Shown: positions 11,174-20,651, counted from the first letter of the stretch. The stretch is DNA of 64,000 bases from Rhodospirillales bacterium (GCA_016699855.1 CP064988.1:5112501-5176500), one strand, 5' to 3'. Program-made: numbers and translations. The notes: generated from the sequence alone by a model not told the origin.

Positions 11174-11779
11174 CTACGCGGCCCGCTTCTTCTGCTGGTC
11201 GGGATGGTCGCCGCACAGGCGCAGGAAATTCTCGAGGATGCGGTGCCCGTGCTCCGACGCGATGCTCTCGGGATGGAACTGCACGCCGTGGATCGGCAGC
11301 GACTTGTGGCGGACGCCCATGACCATGCCGTCGTCCATCTCGGCGGTGATCTCCAGGCAATCCGGCAGCGAGGCGCGATCGACGATCAGGGAATGGTAGC
11401 GCGTCGCGGTGAACGGCGAGGGCACGCCTTCGAACACCCCGCGGTCGGTGTTGGACATGGCCGACAGTTTGCCGTGCATCGGCACCGGAGCGCGCACCAC
11501 CTTGCCGCCGAACGCCTGTCCGATCGCCTGGTGGCCGAGGCAGACGCCGAGCAGCGGCACGTTGTTCTTCGCGGCGGCGGCGATCAGGTCGAGGCAGATC
11601 CCGGCCTCGTTGGGCGTGCACGGGCCGGGCGACAGCACGATTCCGGCCGGCTTCAGCGCCAGCGCCTCCTCGACCGTGATCTTGTCGTTGCGGCGCACCT
11701 CGCACACGCCGCCGACATCGCCGATGTAGTGGACGAGATTGTAGGTGAAGCTGTCGTAGTTATCGATGACCAGCAGCAT
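11174..11779 (-). CDS. anthranilate/aminodeoxychorismate synthase glutamine amidotransferase subunit (TrpG/PabA-like)
   Basis: A 201-residue class I glutamine amidotransferase that would supply ammonia to a chorismate-using synthase. The start MLLVIDNYDSFTYNL, the oxyanion segment SPGPCTPNEAG, the nucleophile Cys80 in GVCLGHQ and the HPES near the C-terminus are all standard. The TrpG and PabA versions cannot be separated by sequence alone, and one protein often serves both. No trpE, pabB, trpD or trpC lies next to it; the only downstream partner is a trans-sulfuration PLP enzyme. An isolated amidotransferase subunit is somewhat unusual, because trpG normally sits with trpD and trpC. Confidence 0.85.
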   Translation of the reverse strand: MLLVIDNYDSFTYNLVHYIGDVGGVCEVRRNDKITVEEALALKPAGIVLSPGPCTPNEAGICLDLIAAAAKNNVPLLGVCLGHQAIGQAFGGKVVRAPVPMHGKLSAMSNTDRGVFEGVPSPFTATRYHSLIVDRASLPDCLEITAEMDDGMVMGVRHKSLPIHGVQFHPESIASEHGHRILENFLRLCGDHPDQQKKRAA

Positions 11780-11912
11780 GGCGGCGGTTCCCGGAGCGAG
11801 GCGCGGACACTACCCGACGACGGGCGCCGACGCCACCGGCGCGACGCCCCGGACGAGCGGGACAATCGCGCGCTAGACACGGGGGCCGGTGGCGTGCGAG
11901 GAGTGCGCCGCA

Positions 11913-12803
11913 ATGTCGCTGGTGCTCGACCCGCTCGTCATCGGACTGCTGCTCGCGGCCGCGATCATGCACGCCTCGTGGAACGCGCTGCTGAAGGCCG
12001 ACAGGACCGACCGGCTGGCGACGTTCGGCATCATCATGCTCAGCGGCACGTTCCTGGGCGGGGTGTTCGTGCCGTTCCTGCCGGCCCCGGCGGTGGAATC
12101 GTGGCCGTGGCTGGCGGCGTCGGTGACGATCCACCTATTCTACTACTTCTTCCTGCTGAAGGCCTACGCCCACGGCGATCTCAGCCACACCTATCCGATC
12201 GCCCGCGGGCTGGGGCCGCTGCTGGTGGCGCTGTTCTCCGGCCGGCTGCTCGGCGAGGAACTGCGGGTCCAGGACGTCGCCGGCGTCGCCCTGCTGAGCC
12301 TTGGGTTGATCGCGCTGGCGTTGCCGGCGCGGCCCTCCGCGGCGCCGCGCGCCGGGAACCACCGCCTCGCCACCGTCTACGCCGTCCTCACGGGGATATC
12401 GATCGCCGGCTACATCGTCGCCGACGGCTCGGGCGTGCGCGCCGCGGGGCCGACGCTGGAGCACAAGCTGGCCTACATCGCCTGGCTCAACGTGCTGGAA
12501 GGCCCGTGGCTGCTGGTCGTGGCACTGATCCTGCGGCGGGGCGCCGTGGTCGCCTATCTTCGTGGCGCCTGGTGGCGCGGCGCCGCCGGGGGCGCGATCG
12601 CGACCGTGGGCTACGCCATCGCCATCTGGGCGCTGTCGCAGGGCCCGATGGCGCATGTCGCCGCGCTGCGCGAGACGTCGGTCCTGTTCGGCGCCTTACT
12701 CGGTACTCTGCTGCTCGGCGAGCCGTTCGGCCGCCGCCGGGTCGTCGCCGCGGGAGTCATCGTCGCCGGGCTGGTGCTGATGAACGGGCCGCGTCTGTTC
12801 TAG
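11913..12803 (+). CDS. DMT (EamA) family transporter
   Basis: A 296-residue inner-membrane protein with about ten predicted membrane segments arranged as two EamA-like repeats of five. Family features include AAAIMHASWNALLK in the first helix, the conserved RGLGPLLVAL region, and WALSQGPMAHVAALRETSVLFG in the second repeat. Such proteins usually export amino acids or other small metabolites, but no substrate is indicated. I chose ATG 11913, which has CGAGGAG about 9 nt upstream, over the ATG/GTG codons 24 bp earlier. It is divergent from the amidotransferase gene. Confidence 0.85.
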   Translation: MSLVLDPLVIGLLLAAAIMHASWNALLKADRTDRLATFGIIMLSGTFLGGVFVPFLPAPAVESWPWLAASVTIHLFYYFFLLKAYAHGDLSHTYPIARGLGPLLVALFSGRLLGEELRVQDVAGVALLSLGLIALALPARPSAAPRAGNHRLATVYAVLTGISIAGYIVADGSGVRAAGPTLEHKLAYIAWLNVLEGPWLLVVALILRRGAVVAYLRGAWWRGAAGGAIATVGYAIAIWALSQGPMAHVAALRETSVLFGALLGTLLLGEPFGRRRVVAAGVIVAGLVLMNGPRLF

Positions 12804-12875
12804 CGCCGGTCCGCCGCCACCGTGCTATGGTGGCGGCAACGACAACGAACGATCCCCTCGACATAGTCCACCATC

Positions 12876-14063
12876 ATGGCCTCAGGCCCACGTCGCGCCG
12901 CCAAATCGGGCCGCAAACCCGCGCGCGGGAAGAAGCGCTCCGGCAAGACGCCCACGCCCGGCGCCCGCCTCGACGCGGCGCTATCGGGCGGGCGCGCCAT
13001 GCTCTCCGGAGCCGCCGCCGCCTTGGCCGGCGTCTTCGCGGGTCGCCGTCTGGCGTTCATCGGCGTGTCGCTGGCCGCGTTGCTCGTGTTGGGCGCCGCC
13101 GGTGGTCTCTGGCTCACATCGCTGTTCGACGCGCCGGCCGTACGCACGGCGGCCACCGCGCCGCCACGCGGCGCGGCGCCGGCGCCGCGCGCCGCGACCA
13201 AGCCACCGGCTGAACCAAAATACGCGCGCATCGACGATCTTCCCGACCTGCCGAAATACTCCGAGGCCGAGGGCAAGGCGCGGCCGGTGTTCGAGGAGCG
13301 GGTCGCGGCCGTGCCGCCGGCGCGTCGACTTTCGGGCGATGCGACCTGGCAGCGCAACGCCGTGCCGTTCCGGGACGACCGCGCGCGGCCCGTGGTCGTG
13401 ATCGTGATCGACGACATGGGCGTCGACCGAGCGCGCTCGCGCCGCGTCACCGAGCTGCCGGGACCGTTGACGCTCTCGTACCTGCCCTACGCGAGGGACC
13501 TGCGCGAGCAGGCGCAGGCGGCGCGCGGCCGCGGCCACGAGCTGATGCTGCACCTGCCGATGGAGCCGTTGTCGTCGAGCGCCGACCCCGGTCCGAACGC
13601 GCTGCTGACGACGCTGGCCGAGGACGCGATCCGGCGCCGCACGATCGCCGCGCTGGACAGCTTCGGCGGCTACGTCGCGGTCAACAACCACATGGGCAGC
13701 CGCTTCACCACATGGCGCCCCGGCGTGGAGATCGCGCTGCGCGAGATGAAGTCGCGCGGCCTGGCGTGGCTGGACTCGCGCACCTCGGCGCATTCCGTCG
13801 GCGGGCTCGTCGCCGACGAGCTGGGGCTGCCGTTCGTCGACCGGCACGTCTTCCTCGACGACGTCGACAGCGTCGAGAACGTCCGCGCCCAGCTCGCCGA
13901 GGCCGAGCGCGTCGCGCGCCGGCAGGGCTTCGCCATCGCGATCGGCCATCCGCACGACGCCACGATCCAGGCGTTGGCGGAGTGGCTGCCGTCGGTGGCG
14001 GGCAAGGGGCTGCAGCTCGGCCCGGTCAGCGCCGCGCTGCGCCGACGCGGCGGCTGGGAGTAG
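12876..14063 (+). CDS. divergent polysaccharide deacetylase family protein (YibQ-like)
   Basis: A 395-residue protein. Residues 1-35 are very basic (Lys/Arg/Pro), one membrane anchor lies around residues 48-75 (RLAFIGVSLAALLVLGAAG), and an Ala/Pro linker follows. The C-terminal 230 residues are the divergent polysaccharide deacetylase domain, beginning with VVVIVIDDMG and containing LMLHLPMEP, NNHMGSRFT and AIGHPHDATIQAL. The Asp-Asp and His residues correspond to the metal site of NodB-like deacetylases, although activity of this branch is poorly known. It is expected to act at the periplasmic face. Relatives often sit near cell-envelope or ctpA genes, which are not seen here. Confidence 0.85.
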   Translation: MASGPRRAAKSGRKPARGKKRSGKTPTPGARLDAALSGGRAMLSGAAAALAGVFAGRRLAFIGVSLAALLVLGAAGGLWLTSLFDAPAVRTAATAPPRGAAPAPRAATKPPAEPKYARIDDLPDLPKYSEAEGKARPVFEERVAAVPPARRLSGDATWQRNAVPFRDDRARPVVVIVIDDMGVDRARSRRVTELPGPLTLSYLPYARDLREQAQAARGRGHELMLHLPMEPLSSSADPGPNALLTTLAEDAIRRRTIAALDSFGGYVAVNNHMGSRFTTWRPGVEIALREMKSRGLAWLDSRTSAHSVGGLVADELGLPFVDRHVFLDDVDSVENVRAQLAEAERVARRQGFAIAIGHPHDATIQALAEWLPSVAGKGLQLGPVSAALRRRGGWE

Positions 14064-14134
14064 CGCGCGCGCTTCCGGTCGCCGGCGCGGCCGGCTAGGC
14101 TGGCGCGTCGATCCCGGGAGGAAAGGCCGAGACC

Positions 14135-15589
14135 ATGGACGCGGCGTACCGCACGACCACCGACCTCATGCGCGCCATGGCGGCGGGCGAGATCGGCTCG
14201 CTCGAACTGCTCGACTCGCTGCTGGCGCGGCTGGAGCGGCACAACCCGGCGATCAACGCCGTCGTCGTCACCGATATCGAGCGCGCCCGCGCCTACGCGA
14301 AGGAAGCCGACGACGCGCGCGCGAAGGGGCTCTCGTGGGGCCCGCTCCACGGCCTGCCGATGACGGTGAAGGAATGCTTCGACGTCGCGGGCCTGCCGAC
14401 CACCTCCGGCGCGCCGGCGCTGAAGGGCAACATCGCGCCCCGGCACGCCGACGCCGTGCGCCGGCTGGTCGACGCCGGCGCGGTGATCTTCGGCAAGACC
14501 AACACGCCGCTCTACGCCGGCGACCTCCAGACCTACAACGCGGTCTATGGAACCACGAACAACCCATGGGACCTGGCGCGCGGGCCGGGTGGATCGTCCG
14601 GCGGGGCGGCGGCGGCCGTCGCGGCGGGGCTGACGCCGCTGGAACTGGGGAGCGACATTGGCGGCTCGATCCGCAACCCCGCGCATTTCTGCGGCGTGTA
14701 CGGCCACAAGCCGAGCTACGGGGTCGTTCCGATGCGCGGTCACGTGCCTGGCCCGCCGGGATCGCTGGTCGAGGCCGATATCGGCGTCGGCGGCCCGCTC
14801 GCGCGTTCGGCCGAGGATCTCGACCTGGCGCTCGGCGTCATGGCGGGGCCGGGCGAGCTCGACGCGCTGGCATGGCGGATCGATCTGCCGAATCCCCGGC
14901 AGGGCGCGATCGGCGACTACCGCGTCGCCGTCTGCGCCGACGATCCATTCTGCCCCGTCGACGGCGAGATGGCGGCGATGATCGACGCCGCCGCCGACGC
15001 GCTGGCCAAGGCGGGCGCGACGGTGCGCCGCGCCAAGCCGGAACTGGATTTCGCCGGCTCCTTCGCCGTCTACCACGACATGCTCAACGCGCTGCTCGCG
15101 GCCGGCAAGCCGGACCACGTCATGCGGCGGCTGGAGCAGGTCGCGGCGACGGCCGCGCCGGCGGACAACGGGCCGCTGACCACGCTGGCGCGCGCCTCCG
15201 TGATGCGGCACACCGAGTATCTGCGGCTGACCGATCTGCGCCAGAAGGACCGCATGGCCTGGGACGCGTTCTTCCGCGACCACGACGTGTTCCTCTGCCC
15301 GGTGGTCATGACGGCGGCGTTCGCGCACGACCAGTCGCCGCGCATGCTGGAGCGCACGCTGACGGTCAACGGGACGACACGGCCATATTTCGATTCGCTG
15401 AAATGGGCGGGGCTGATCGGCAACGTGCGCCTGCCGTCGACCGTGGCGCCGATCGGCCGGACGCGCGCCGGCCTGCCGGTCGGGATGCAGATCGTCGGGC
15501 CGTACCTCGAGGACCGCACCACCATCGACCTCGCCAAGCGCCTGGCCCCGTTGATCGGCGGCTTCGAGCCGCCGCCCATGTTCGCCTGA
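14135..15589 (+). CDS. amidase (amidase-signature family)
   Basis: A 484-residue amidase-signature enzyme. The Ser-cisSer-Lys triad is visible as Lys79 (MTVKEC), Ser154 (PGGSSGG) and Ser178 (SDIGGSIRNP), all at normal spacing. The length is typical and no signal peptide is present. The family hydrolyses amides, including aliphatic amides, indoleacetamide and the glutaminyl-tRNA transamidation substrate. No gatB or gatC is adjacent, so this is a stand-alone amidase rather than GatA. GGGAGGAAAGG upstream is a strong ribosome-binding site. An acyl-CoA ligase gene follows 104 bp downstream and could use the acid released. Confidence 0.9.
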   Translation: MDAAYRTTTDLMRAMAAGEIGSLELLDSLLARLERHNPAINAVVVTDIERARAYAKEADDARAKGLSWGPLHGLPMTVKECFDVAGLPTTSGAPALKGNIAPRHADAVRRLVDAGAVIFGKTNTPLYAGDLQTYNAVYGTTNNPWDLARGPGGSSGGAAAAVAAGLTPLELGSDIGGSIRNPAHFCGVYGHKPSYGVVPMRGHVPGPPGSLVEADIGVGGPLARSAEDLDLALGVMAGPGELDALAWRIDLPNPRQGAIGDYRVAVCADDPFCPVDGEMAAMIDAAADALAKAGATVRRAKPELDFAGSFAVYHDMLNALLAAGKPDHVMRRLEQVAATAAPADNGPLTTLARASVMRHTEYLRLTDLRQKDRMAWDAFFRDHDVFLCPVVMTAAFAHDQSPRMLERTLTVNGTTRPYFDSLKWAGLIGNVRLPSTVAPIGRTRAGLPVGMQIVGPYLEDRTTIDLAKRLAPLIGGFEPPPMFA

Positions 15590-15693
15590 GGCGCCGCCGC
15601 GCGGCGCATGGGCGCCGCGCGCCGACGGCGTCGCTCCCGCGCCGCGCGCCGCGCTATCCTGCGGGTCGACGACAACAGCTCCGGGGAAACGCC

Positions 15694-17301
15694 ATGTCCT
15701 TCGCGCCCGCCGACGGCCGCGCCACACCGGTCAATCCATTCGCCGGCCGCGACGTCAACTGGTTGCTCGATTTCCGCGCCGGGACGCGCGGCGACCATCC
15801 GTTCCTGGTGTGGGAACCCTTCGAGGGCGCGCGCGAGGTGTGGACCTACGCCCGCTTCCGCGACCGCGTGCTGCGTGTCGCCGCCGGCCTGCGCAGGCGC
15901 GGCGTGAAGGCCGGCGACAGCGTGCTGGTGCATCTCGACAACGCGCCGGAGATGGAGTTCCTGTGGTTCGCCTGCGCCCGGCTCGGCGCGGTCGTGGTCA
16001 CGACCAACACGCGGTCGGCCGGCGACGAGCTGGCGTATTTCGCCGAGCATTGCGGGGCGGTCGGCGCCGTCACGCAGCCCGAGCTGGCGGCGGTGGTCGC
16101 GGCCAACGCGAAGAACCTGAAATGGCTCGTGGTCACCGAGCATCTGGTCGAGGGCGGCGAGCCGCCGGCGGAGCTGCGCCCGGCCAAGGCCGACGCGTTC
16201 TCCTCGCTGGACGGCGATCCGCACGACCTGCCGGCCATCGAGGCCGATCCGTGGCGGCCGGGCTCGGTGCAGTACACGTCGGGCACGACGTCGCGGCCGA
16301 AGGGCGTGCTGTGGACCCAGGGCAACGCGTTGTGGGGCGCGCGCACCTCGGCCATCCACCAGACGCTCACGCCGGACGACGTGCACCACGTGGTGATGCC
16401 GTCGTTCCACACCAACGCGCGCAGCTATTCGATCCTGCCGACGATGTGGGCCGGCGGGACGGTGGTGATCCAGCCGAAATTCAGCGCCCGGCGGTTCTGG
16501 GACGTGGCGCTGCGCAACCGCTGCACCTTCGCCTCGACCCTGCCGTTCTTCTGCAAGGCGCTGATGGAGCATCCGCTGCCCACGCACCATTTCCGGCTGT
16601 TCGGCAACGGCGTCAACGAGCCGCCGTTCGACGACTTCTTCGGCGTGCGCAGCATCGGCTGGTGGGGCATGACCGAGACCGTCAGCCAGGGCATCGTCGG
16701 CGACGCGCTGCTGCGCAACCGGCCGATGACGACCGGCCGGCCGGCCGCCGGCTACGGCATCCGCATCCTGCGCGAGGATCTCAAGACGCCGGTGGAGCCC
16801 GGCGAGATCGGGCATCTCCAGTGCCACGGCACGCGCGGCATCCAGATCTTCCTGGAGTACCTCAACAATCCCAAGGCCACCGCCGAGAGCTTCACCGAGG
16901 ACGGCTGGTTCATCACCGGCGACCGCGTGAAGCTGGAGGAGGATGGCGTCCTGACCTTCAGCGACCGCGACAAGGACATGCTGAAGGTCGGCGGCGAGAA
17001 CGTCGCGGCGTCGGAGATCGAGCGCGTCATCGCGCTGGTGCCGGGCGTGCAGGAATGCGCCGTCGTCGCCCAGAAGCACCGCATGCTCGACGAGGTGCCG
17101 GTGGCCTTCGTGATCCCGACGCCGGACGTCAAGATCGAGGGCAACAACGAGCTGCCCGCGCGGATCATGGCGGAGTGCGCCGCCAAGCTGGCCGACTTCA
17201 AGCGGCCGCGGCAGGTGCTGCTGGTGCCGGACATGCCGCGCAGCACGCTGGAGAAAGTGCACAAGGTCGCGCTGCGCGAGCGCCTGCCGGTGGCGGGCTG
17301 A
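15694..17301 (+). CDS. AMP-dependent acyl-CoA synthetase/ligase
   Basis: A 535-residue ANL-superfamily enzyme that activates a carboxylic acid through an acyl-AMP. Motif A3 is YTSGTTSRPKG near residue 193, GWWGMTET is the A5 region, the ITGDRVKLEEDG hinge precedes SDRDKDMLKVGGENVAASEIE (A8), and Lys in LEKVHK near the end is the catalytic A10 lysine. The protein is of the crotonobetaine/medium-chain type rather than acetyl-CoA synthetase. The ATG at 15694 has GGGGAAA upstream and family similarity begins just after it. The substrate may be the product of the upstream amidase, but that is only a context guess. Confidence 0.88.
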   Translation: MSFAPADGRATPVNPFAGRDVNWLLDFRAGTRGDHPFLVWEPFEGAREVWTYARFRDRVLRVAAGLRRRGVKAGDSVLVHLDNAPEMEFLWFACARLGAVVVTTNTRSAGDELAYFAEHCGAVGAVTQPELAAVVAANAKNLKWLVVTEHLVEGGEPPAELRPAKADAFSSLDGDPHDLPAIEADPWRPGSVQYTSGTTSRPKGVLWTQGNALWGARTSAIHQTLTPDDVHHVVMPSFHTNARSYSILPTMWAGGTVVIQPKFSARRFWDVALRNRCTFASTLPFFCKALMEHPLPTHHFRLFGNGVNEPPFDDFFGVRSIGWWGMTETVSQGIVGDALLRNRPMTTGRPAAGYGIRILREDLKTPVEPGEIGHLQCHGTRGIQIFLEYLNNPKATAESFTEDGWFITGDRVKLEEDGVLTFSDRDKDMLKVGGENVAASEIERVIALVPGVQECAVVAQKHRMLDEVPVAFVIPTPDVKIEGNNELPARIMAECAAKLADFKRPRQVLLVPDMPRSTLEKVHKVALRERLPVAG

Positions 17302-17689
17302 CGCCGCCCGCCCGTCGTCACCGGGGCGCCCGCGCCGGATGCGCGCGCGGGCGTCCACCCGGTCGCGGGGTGGCGATGGAGCGCCGCCCGCGAGACGCCG
17401 GCGCCGCGCCCAAAAGCGCCGCCGGGAACGACGCGGGGCAGGGCGTTCCGCGACGCGAGTCCTGACGCCGGGGCGACGGTGAAGGCCGCTCGCCCGTGGT
17501 TCGGCATGGTCGGTCGGGACGCTGTTCCCGCCGCTGCGCGCCGGCCTTCCGGGAGCGGCCGGATCAGGCTCGGCTTTGAGGCAGATCAGGGAACGGCGGG
17601 CGGAGAGGATGGAATGTGACCTCAGTTGCGCCGTCGACGTGACGACATGCGGCGCTGCCCCCGCCGGATCGCCGAAATTGAAGGTTGCC
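17302..17689. other. 388-bp intergenic region before ppk2
   Basis: No convincing gene lies here. One reading frame on the plus strand runs into ppk2 from 17576 but its extra residues look unlike the family. A short hairpin CCGGCC (17541-17546) / GGCCGG (17557-17562) could end transcription of the acyl-CoA ligase gene, without a T tract. The last 100 bp should hold the ppk2 promoter and an AAGG ribosome-binding site; I cannot point to clear promoter boxes. Confidence 0.4.
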
Positions 17690-18754
17690 ATGATGCAGAA
17701 GTCGATCGATCTGAACGCCGCGGCGCCAGCCTACCCGGACGAGGCCGCGTCGGAGCCGGCGGCGGCGCCCGCGCAGAGCGCCTCCGCGGGGGTGCCGGAG
17801 GCGGCGGCCGCCATCGCGACCGCGGCCGGGGCCGCTGGCGAGGTTCAGGCGAAGCCGGCCCGCCCGGCCAGGAGCCGCCATGACATCGCCTTGAGGAAGC
17901 GCGATCCGGCGAGCATCCGCCGGCTCTTCGAGAGCGGCGAGTACCCCTATGTGACGCGCATGCAGACCAAACCGTACGAGGCGCACATGGTCGGCCTGCA
18001 GCGCGAGCTGCTGAAGGCGCAGCGCTGGATCGAGGAAGCCGGCGAGAAGGTCATCGTTCTTTTCGAGGGCCGCGACGCGGCCGGCAAGGGCGGGACGATC
18101 AAGCGCTACATGGAGCACATGAACCCGCGCACCGCGCGCGTGGTGGCGCTGGCCAAGCCGAGCGAGCGCGAGCGCACCCAGTGGTACTTCCAACGCTACA
18201 TCGCCCATCTGCCGGCGGCCGGCGAGATCGCCCTGTTCGACCGCTCCTGGTACAACCGCGCCGGCGTCGAGCGCGTCATGGGGTTCTGCTCGCCCACCGA
18301 CTACCTCGAATTCATGCGCCAGTGCCCGGAGTACGAGCGCATGCTGACGCGGTCCGGAATCCGCCTGTTCAAGTACTGGTTCTCGGTCTCGCGCGACGAG
18401 CAGCGACGCCGCTTCGAGGCGCGAGAGACCGATCCCCTTAAGCAGTGGAAGCTTTCGCCCATCGATCGCGCGTCGCTGGACAAGTGGGACGCATACACGG
18501 AGGCCAAGGAGGCGATGTTCTTCTACACCGACACCGCCGACGCGCCATGGACCGTCGTCAAATCGGACGACAAGAAGCGGGCGCGGCTGGCGTGCATGCA
18601 GCACTTCCTGTCGTTCCTGCCTTATCCCAACAAGGACACGGCGGTCGCCGTCCAGCCCGACCCCCTCATCGTCGGGTCGACAAGCCACGTGATCGGCCGG
18701 GATGGAGGCATCCTCGGCAAGACGGTCCACCCGGAGCTGCGTCGCGGCGGCTGA
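17690..18754 (+). CDS. ppk2: polyphosphate kinase 2 family protein
   Basis: A 354-residue PPK2, which uses polyphosphate to phosphorylate nucleoside diphosphates, or the reverse. Walker A is FEGRDAAGKGGTIK (from residue 124), the lid region follows with QWYFQRYIAHLP, and Walker B is LFDRSWYNRAGVE. YWFSVSRDEQRRRFEARETDPLKQWKLSP is a hallmark, here cited by its RRRFEARETDP core. The one-domain length suggests class I. The first 65 residues are an Ala/Pro/Glu-rich, probably disordered tail that many relatives have in shorter form. The start was chosen at ATG 17690 after AAGGTTGCC; an upstream frame start at 17576 is less likely. Confidence 0.88.
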   Translation: MMQKSIDLNAAAPAYPDEAASEPAAAPAQSASAGVPEAAAAIATAAGAAGEVQAKPARPARSRHDIALRKRDPASIRRLFESGEYPYVTRMQTKPYEAHMVGLQRELLKAQRWIEEAGEKVIVLFEGRDAAGKGGTIKRYMEHMNPRTARVVALAKPSERERTQWYFQRYIAHLPAAGEIALFDRSWYNRAGVERVMGFCSPTDYLEFMRQCPEYERMLTRSGIRLFKYWFSVSRDEQRRRFEARETDPLKQWKLSPIDRASLDKWDAYTEAKEAMFFYTDTADAPWTVVKSDDKKRARLACMQHFLSFLPYPNKDTAVAVQPDPLIVGSTSHVIGRDGGILGKTVHPELRRGG

Positions 18755-18776
18755 CGGACTCGCGCCGCCCACCGCC

Positions 18777-19724
18777 TCACACGGGCATCGCGCGCCGCTG
18801 GTGCGCGCGGCCGGCCTTCGCCGTTTCAGGGTCATGTCCGGCGACCACGCGCACGCCCTCGTCGATCCGCGCCGCGATGGTGGCCGGCGTCGCGCCCTCC
18901 AGGAAGGCGATGCCGCGCGCCCGGCAGGCCGCGAGCACGCGGTCGCGCGCCCGGCGCATCTCCGGCGTATAGGGCCATGGCGGCATGGTGGTGTGGCCCA
19001 GCGACAGGCTGAGGTCGCCGGGGCCGAGCTCGGCGAAGCCCAGGCCGGGCATGTCGAGGATGGCCTCGCAATTGGCGATGCCCTCCGGACTCTCCAGCTT
19101 GACTCCCAGCAGCAGCTCGCCGTCCGGCGACAACGGCCAAGGCTCGCAGCGCCGCATGTATTCCTCGGTGGTCAGGCCCCAGACCGGCGCCGCCGTCGGC
19201 TCCGATCCGCGCCCGCGCGTGCCGGTGCCGAGCTTGCCCGGGGCCGCGGGCCCGCGCGCGGCGCCGTCGAGCCGCGCCAGCGGCGTCGGCTGGGCCGGAT
19301 CGACGCCGGCGAGGTGGTGGGGATAGCGGCAGGATTCGACGAAGGCGCGCGTCGCCTCGGCGCTCTCGGCCTGGCACAGCAGGATGCCGTGGACGCCGCG
19401 GCCGAGGATCTGCCGGAACTGCCAGGCGTTGAAGCGCACGTTGTCGGCGTCGGTGCCGTTTACCGGCGCCTCGACGATCACCGCCGGCGCGCGATGGCCG
19501 GACCGCGTCGGTCCGCCGTCGACCAGGCCGCGCATGTATTCGGCCAGCCCCGTCATGTCGAAGGCGCCGTGCTCCATGCCGACGTTGATGTAGTCGGCCC
19601 ATGTCCCTGCGTCGGCGCGGCCCTGCGCGTGGGTCAGCACGTGGCCGGTGTGCGGGCCGTCGTAGTAGATCGCCTGCCCTTGCGCGAGCAGCTCGATCGC
19701 GCGGTTGACGCGTGGCGCCATCAT
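18777..19724 (-). CDS. HpcH/HpaI aldolase/citrate lyase family protein
   Basis: A 315-residue aldolase of the 2,4-dihydroxyhept-2-ene-1,7-dioate type. The (beta/alpha)8 barrel shows the expected end segments: VKLESPEGIANCEAIL carries the metal-binding Glu, and GFAELGPGDLSLSLG the metal-binding Asp. Such enzymes split or form C-C bonds using pyruvate or oxaloacetate and a divalent metal. A loop of about 40 residues with TPLARLDGAARG and GTGTRGRG separates the two barrel halves. Two ATGs are in tandem at 19724 and 19721; GGGAGGACC precedes the first. The gene is divergent from a metallo-beta-lactamase-fold gene, with a 94-bp shared control region. Confidence 0.82.
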   Translation of the reverse strand: MMAPRVNRAIELLAQGQAIYYDGPHTGHVLTHAQGRADAGTWADYINVGMEHGAFDMTGLAEYMRGLVDGGPTRSGHRAPAVIVEAPVNGTDADNVRFNAWQFRQILGRGVHGILLCQAESAEATRAFVESCRYPHHLAGVDPAQPTPLARLDGAARGPAAPGKLGTGTRGRGSEPTAAPVWGLTTEEYMRRCEPWPLSPDGELLLGVKLESPEGIANCEAILDMPGLGFAELGPGDLSLSLGHTTMPPWPYTPEMRRARDRVLAACRARGIAFLEGATPATIAARIDEGVRVVAGHDPETAKAGRAHQRRAMPV

Positions 19725-19818
19725 GCGGTCCTCCCGATATCGCGCGAACCCTAGCAGAGCCGCGCTTGCGCGGGCAGCCGGCGACGGCGCAGCATGGGCG
19801 CGCGGGAGGCGGAGCGCG

Positions 19819-20553
19819 ATGCGGGTCAGGTTCATCGGATGCGGCGACGCGTTCGGCAGTGGCGGGCGGTTCAACACGTGTTTCCAGGTGGTGTCGCCGT
19901 CCGCGTCGTTCCTGATCGACTGCGGCGCCTCATCGATGGTCGCGCTGCGCAAATGGGGCGTGGATCCGAACAGCATCGACACGGTCTTCATCACCCATCT
20001 GCATGGCGACCATTTCGGCGGCCTGCCGTTCCTGATCCTCGACGCCCAGCTCGGCAGCCGCCGCGCCGCGCCGCTGACCATCGCCGGACCGCCGGGCCTG
20101 CGCGAGCGGCTCGACGACGCGATGGAGGTGTTCTTTCCGGGCTCGACGCGGATCGAACGCCGGTTCGCCGTCGAGATCGTCGAGCTCACGCCGGACAAGC
20201 CGGCGCGGGTCGGCGCCGTGGACGTGCTGCCGATGGGGGTCGTGCATTCCTGCGGCGCGCCGCCGCTGGCGCTGCGCCTGACGGTCGACGGCCGCAGCGT
20301 CGCCTATACCGGCGACACGGAATGGACGGAGGCGTTGATCCCGGTCGCCAACGACGTCGACCTGTTCATCGTCGAGGCGTACTTCCACGATCGCAAGGTC
20401 CGCTTCCATCTCGACCTCGCCACCGTCGCCGCCAACATGGACCGCCTGCGGCCGAAGCGGACGATCCTGACGCATCTCGGTCCGGACATGCTCGGACGCG
20501 ATCTCGCGGGCCGTTTCGAGGTCGCCGACGACGGCCTGGTCGTCGACCTTTAG
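19819..20553 (+). CDS. MBL-fold metallohydrolase
   Basis: A 244-residue metallo-beta-lactamase-fold protein of the RNase Z/ElaC-like subgroup. The first metal motif is THLHGDH with His60, His62, Asp64 and His65; a later His lies in GVVHSCG, Asp in YTGDTEW, and His in ILTHLGPDML. The N-terminus MRVRFIGCGDAFGSGGR is typical of the group. Members include tRNA 3' processing enzymes and hydrolases of small molecules; this one lacks the long flexible arm of true RNase Z, so a small-molecule hydrolase is more likely. Start ATG 19819 follows GGGAGGCGGAGCG. Confidence 0.85.
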   Translation: MRVRFIGCGDAFGSGGRFNTCFQVVSPSASFLIDCGASSMVALRKWGVDPNSIDTVFITHLHGDHFGGLPFLILDAQLGSRRAAPLTIAGPPGLRERLDDAMEVFFPGSTRIERRFAVEIVELTPDKPARVGAVDVLPMGVVHSCGAPPLALRLTVDGRSVAYTGDTEWTEALIPVANDVDLFIVEAYFHDRKVRFHLDLATVAANMDRLRPKRTILTHLGPDMLGRDLAGRFEVADDGLVVDL

Positions 20554-20651
20554 GCACTTCCTGCGGCTTGGAGCGCGGGCGGCGGCGCGCTACCGTCGAC
20601 GTGAGGATCGACGCCCGGCCGCTGTCGCCGGCCGCGCAGGGGGAGACGGGC

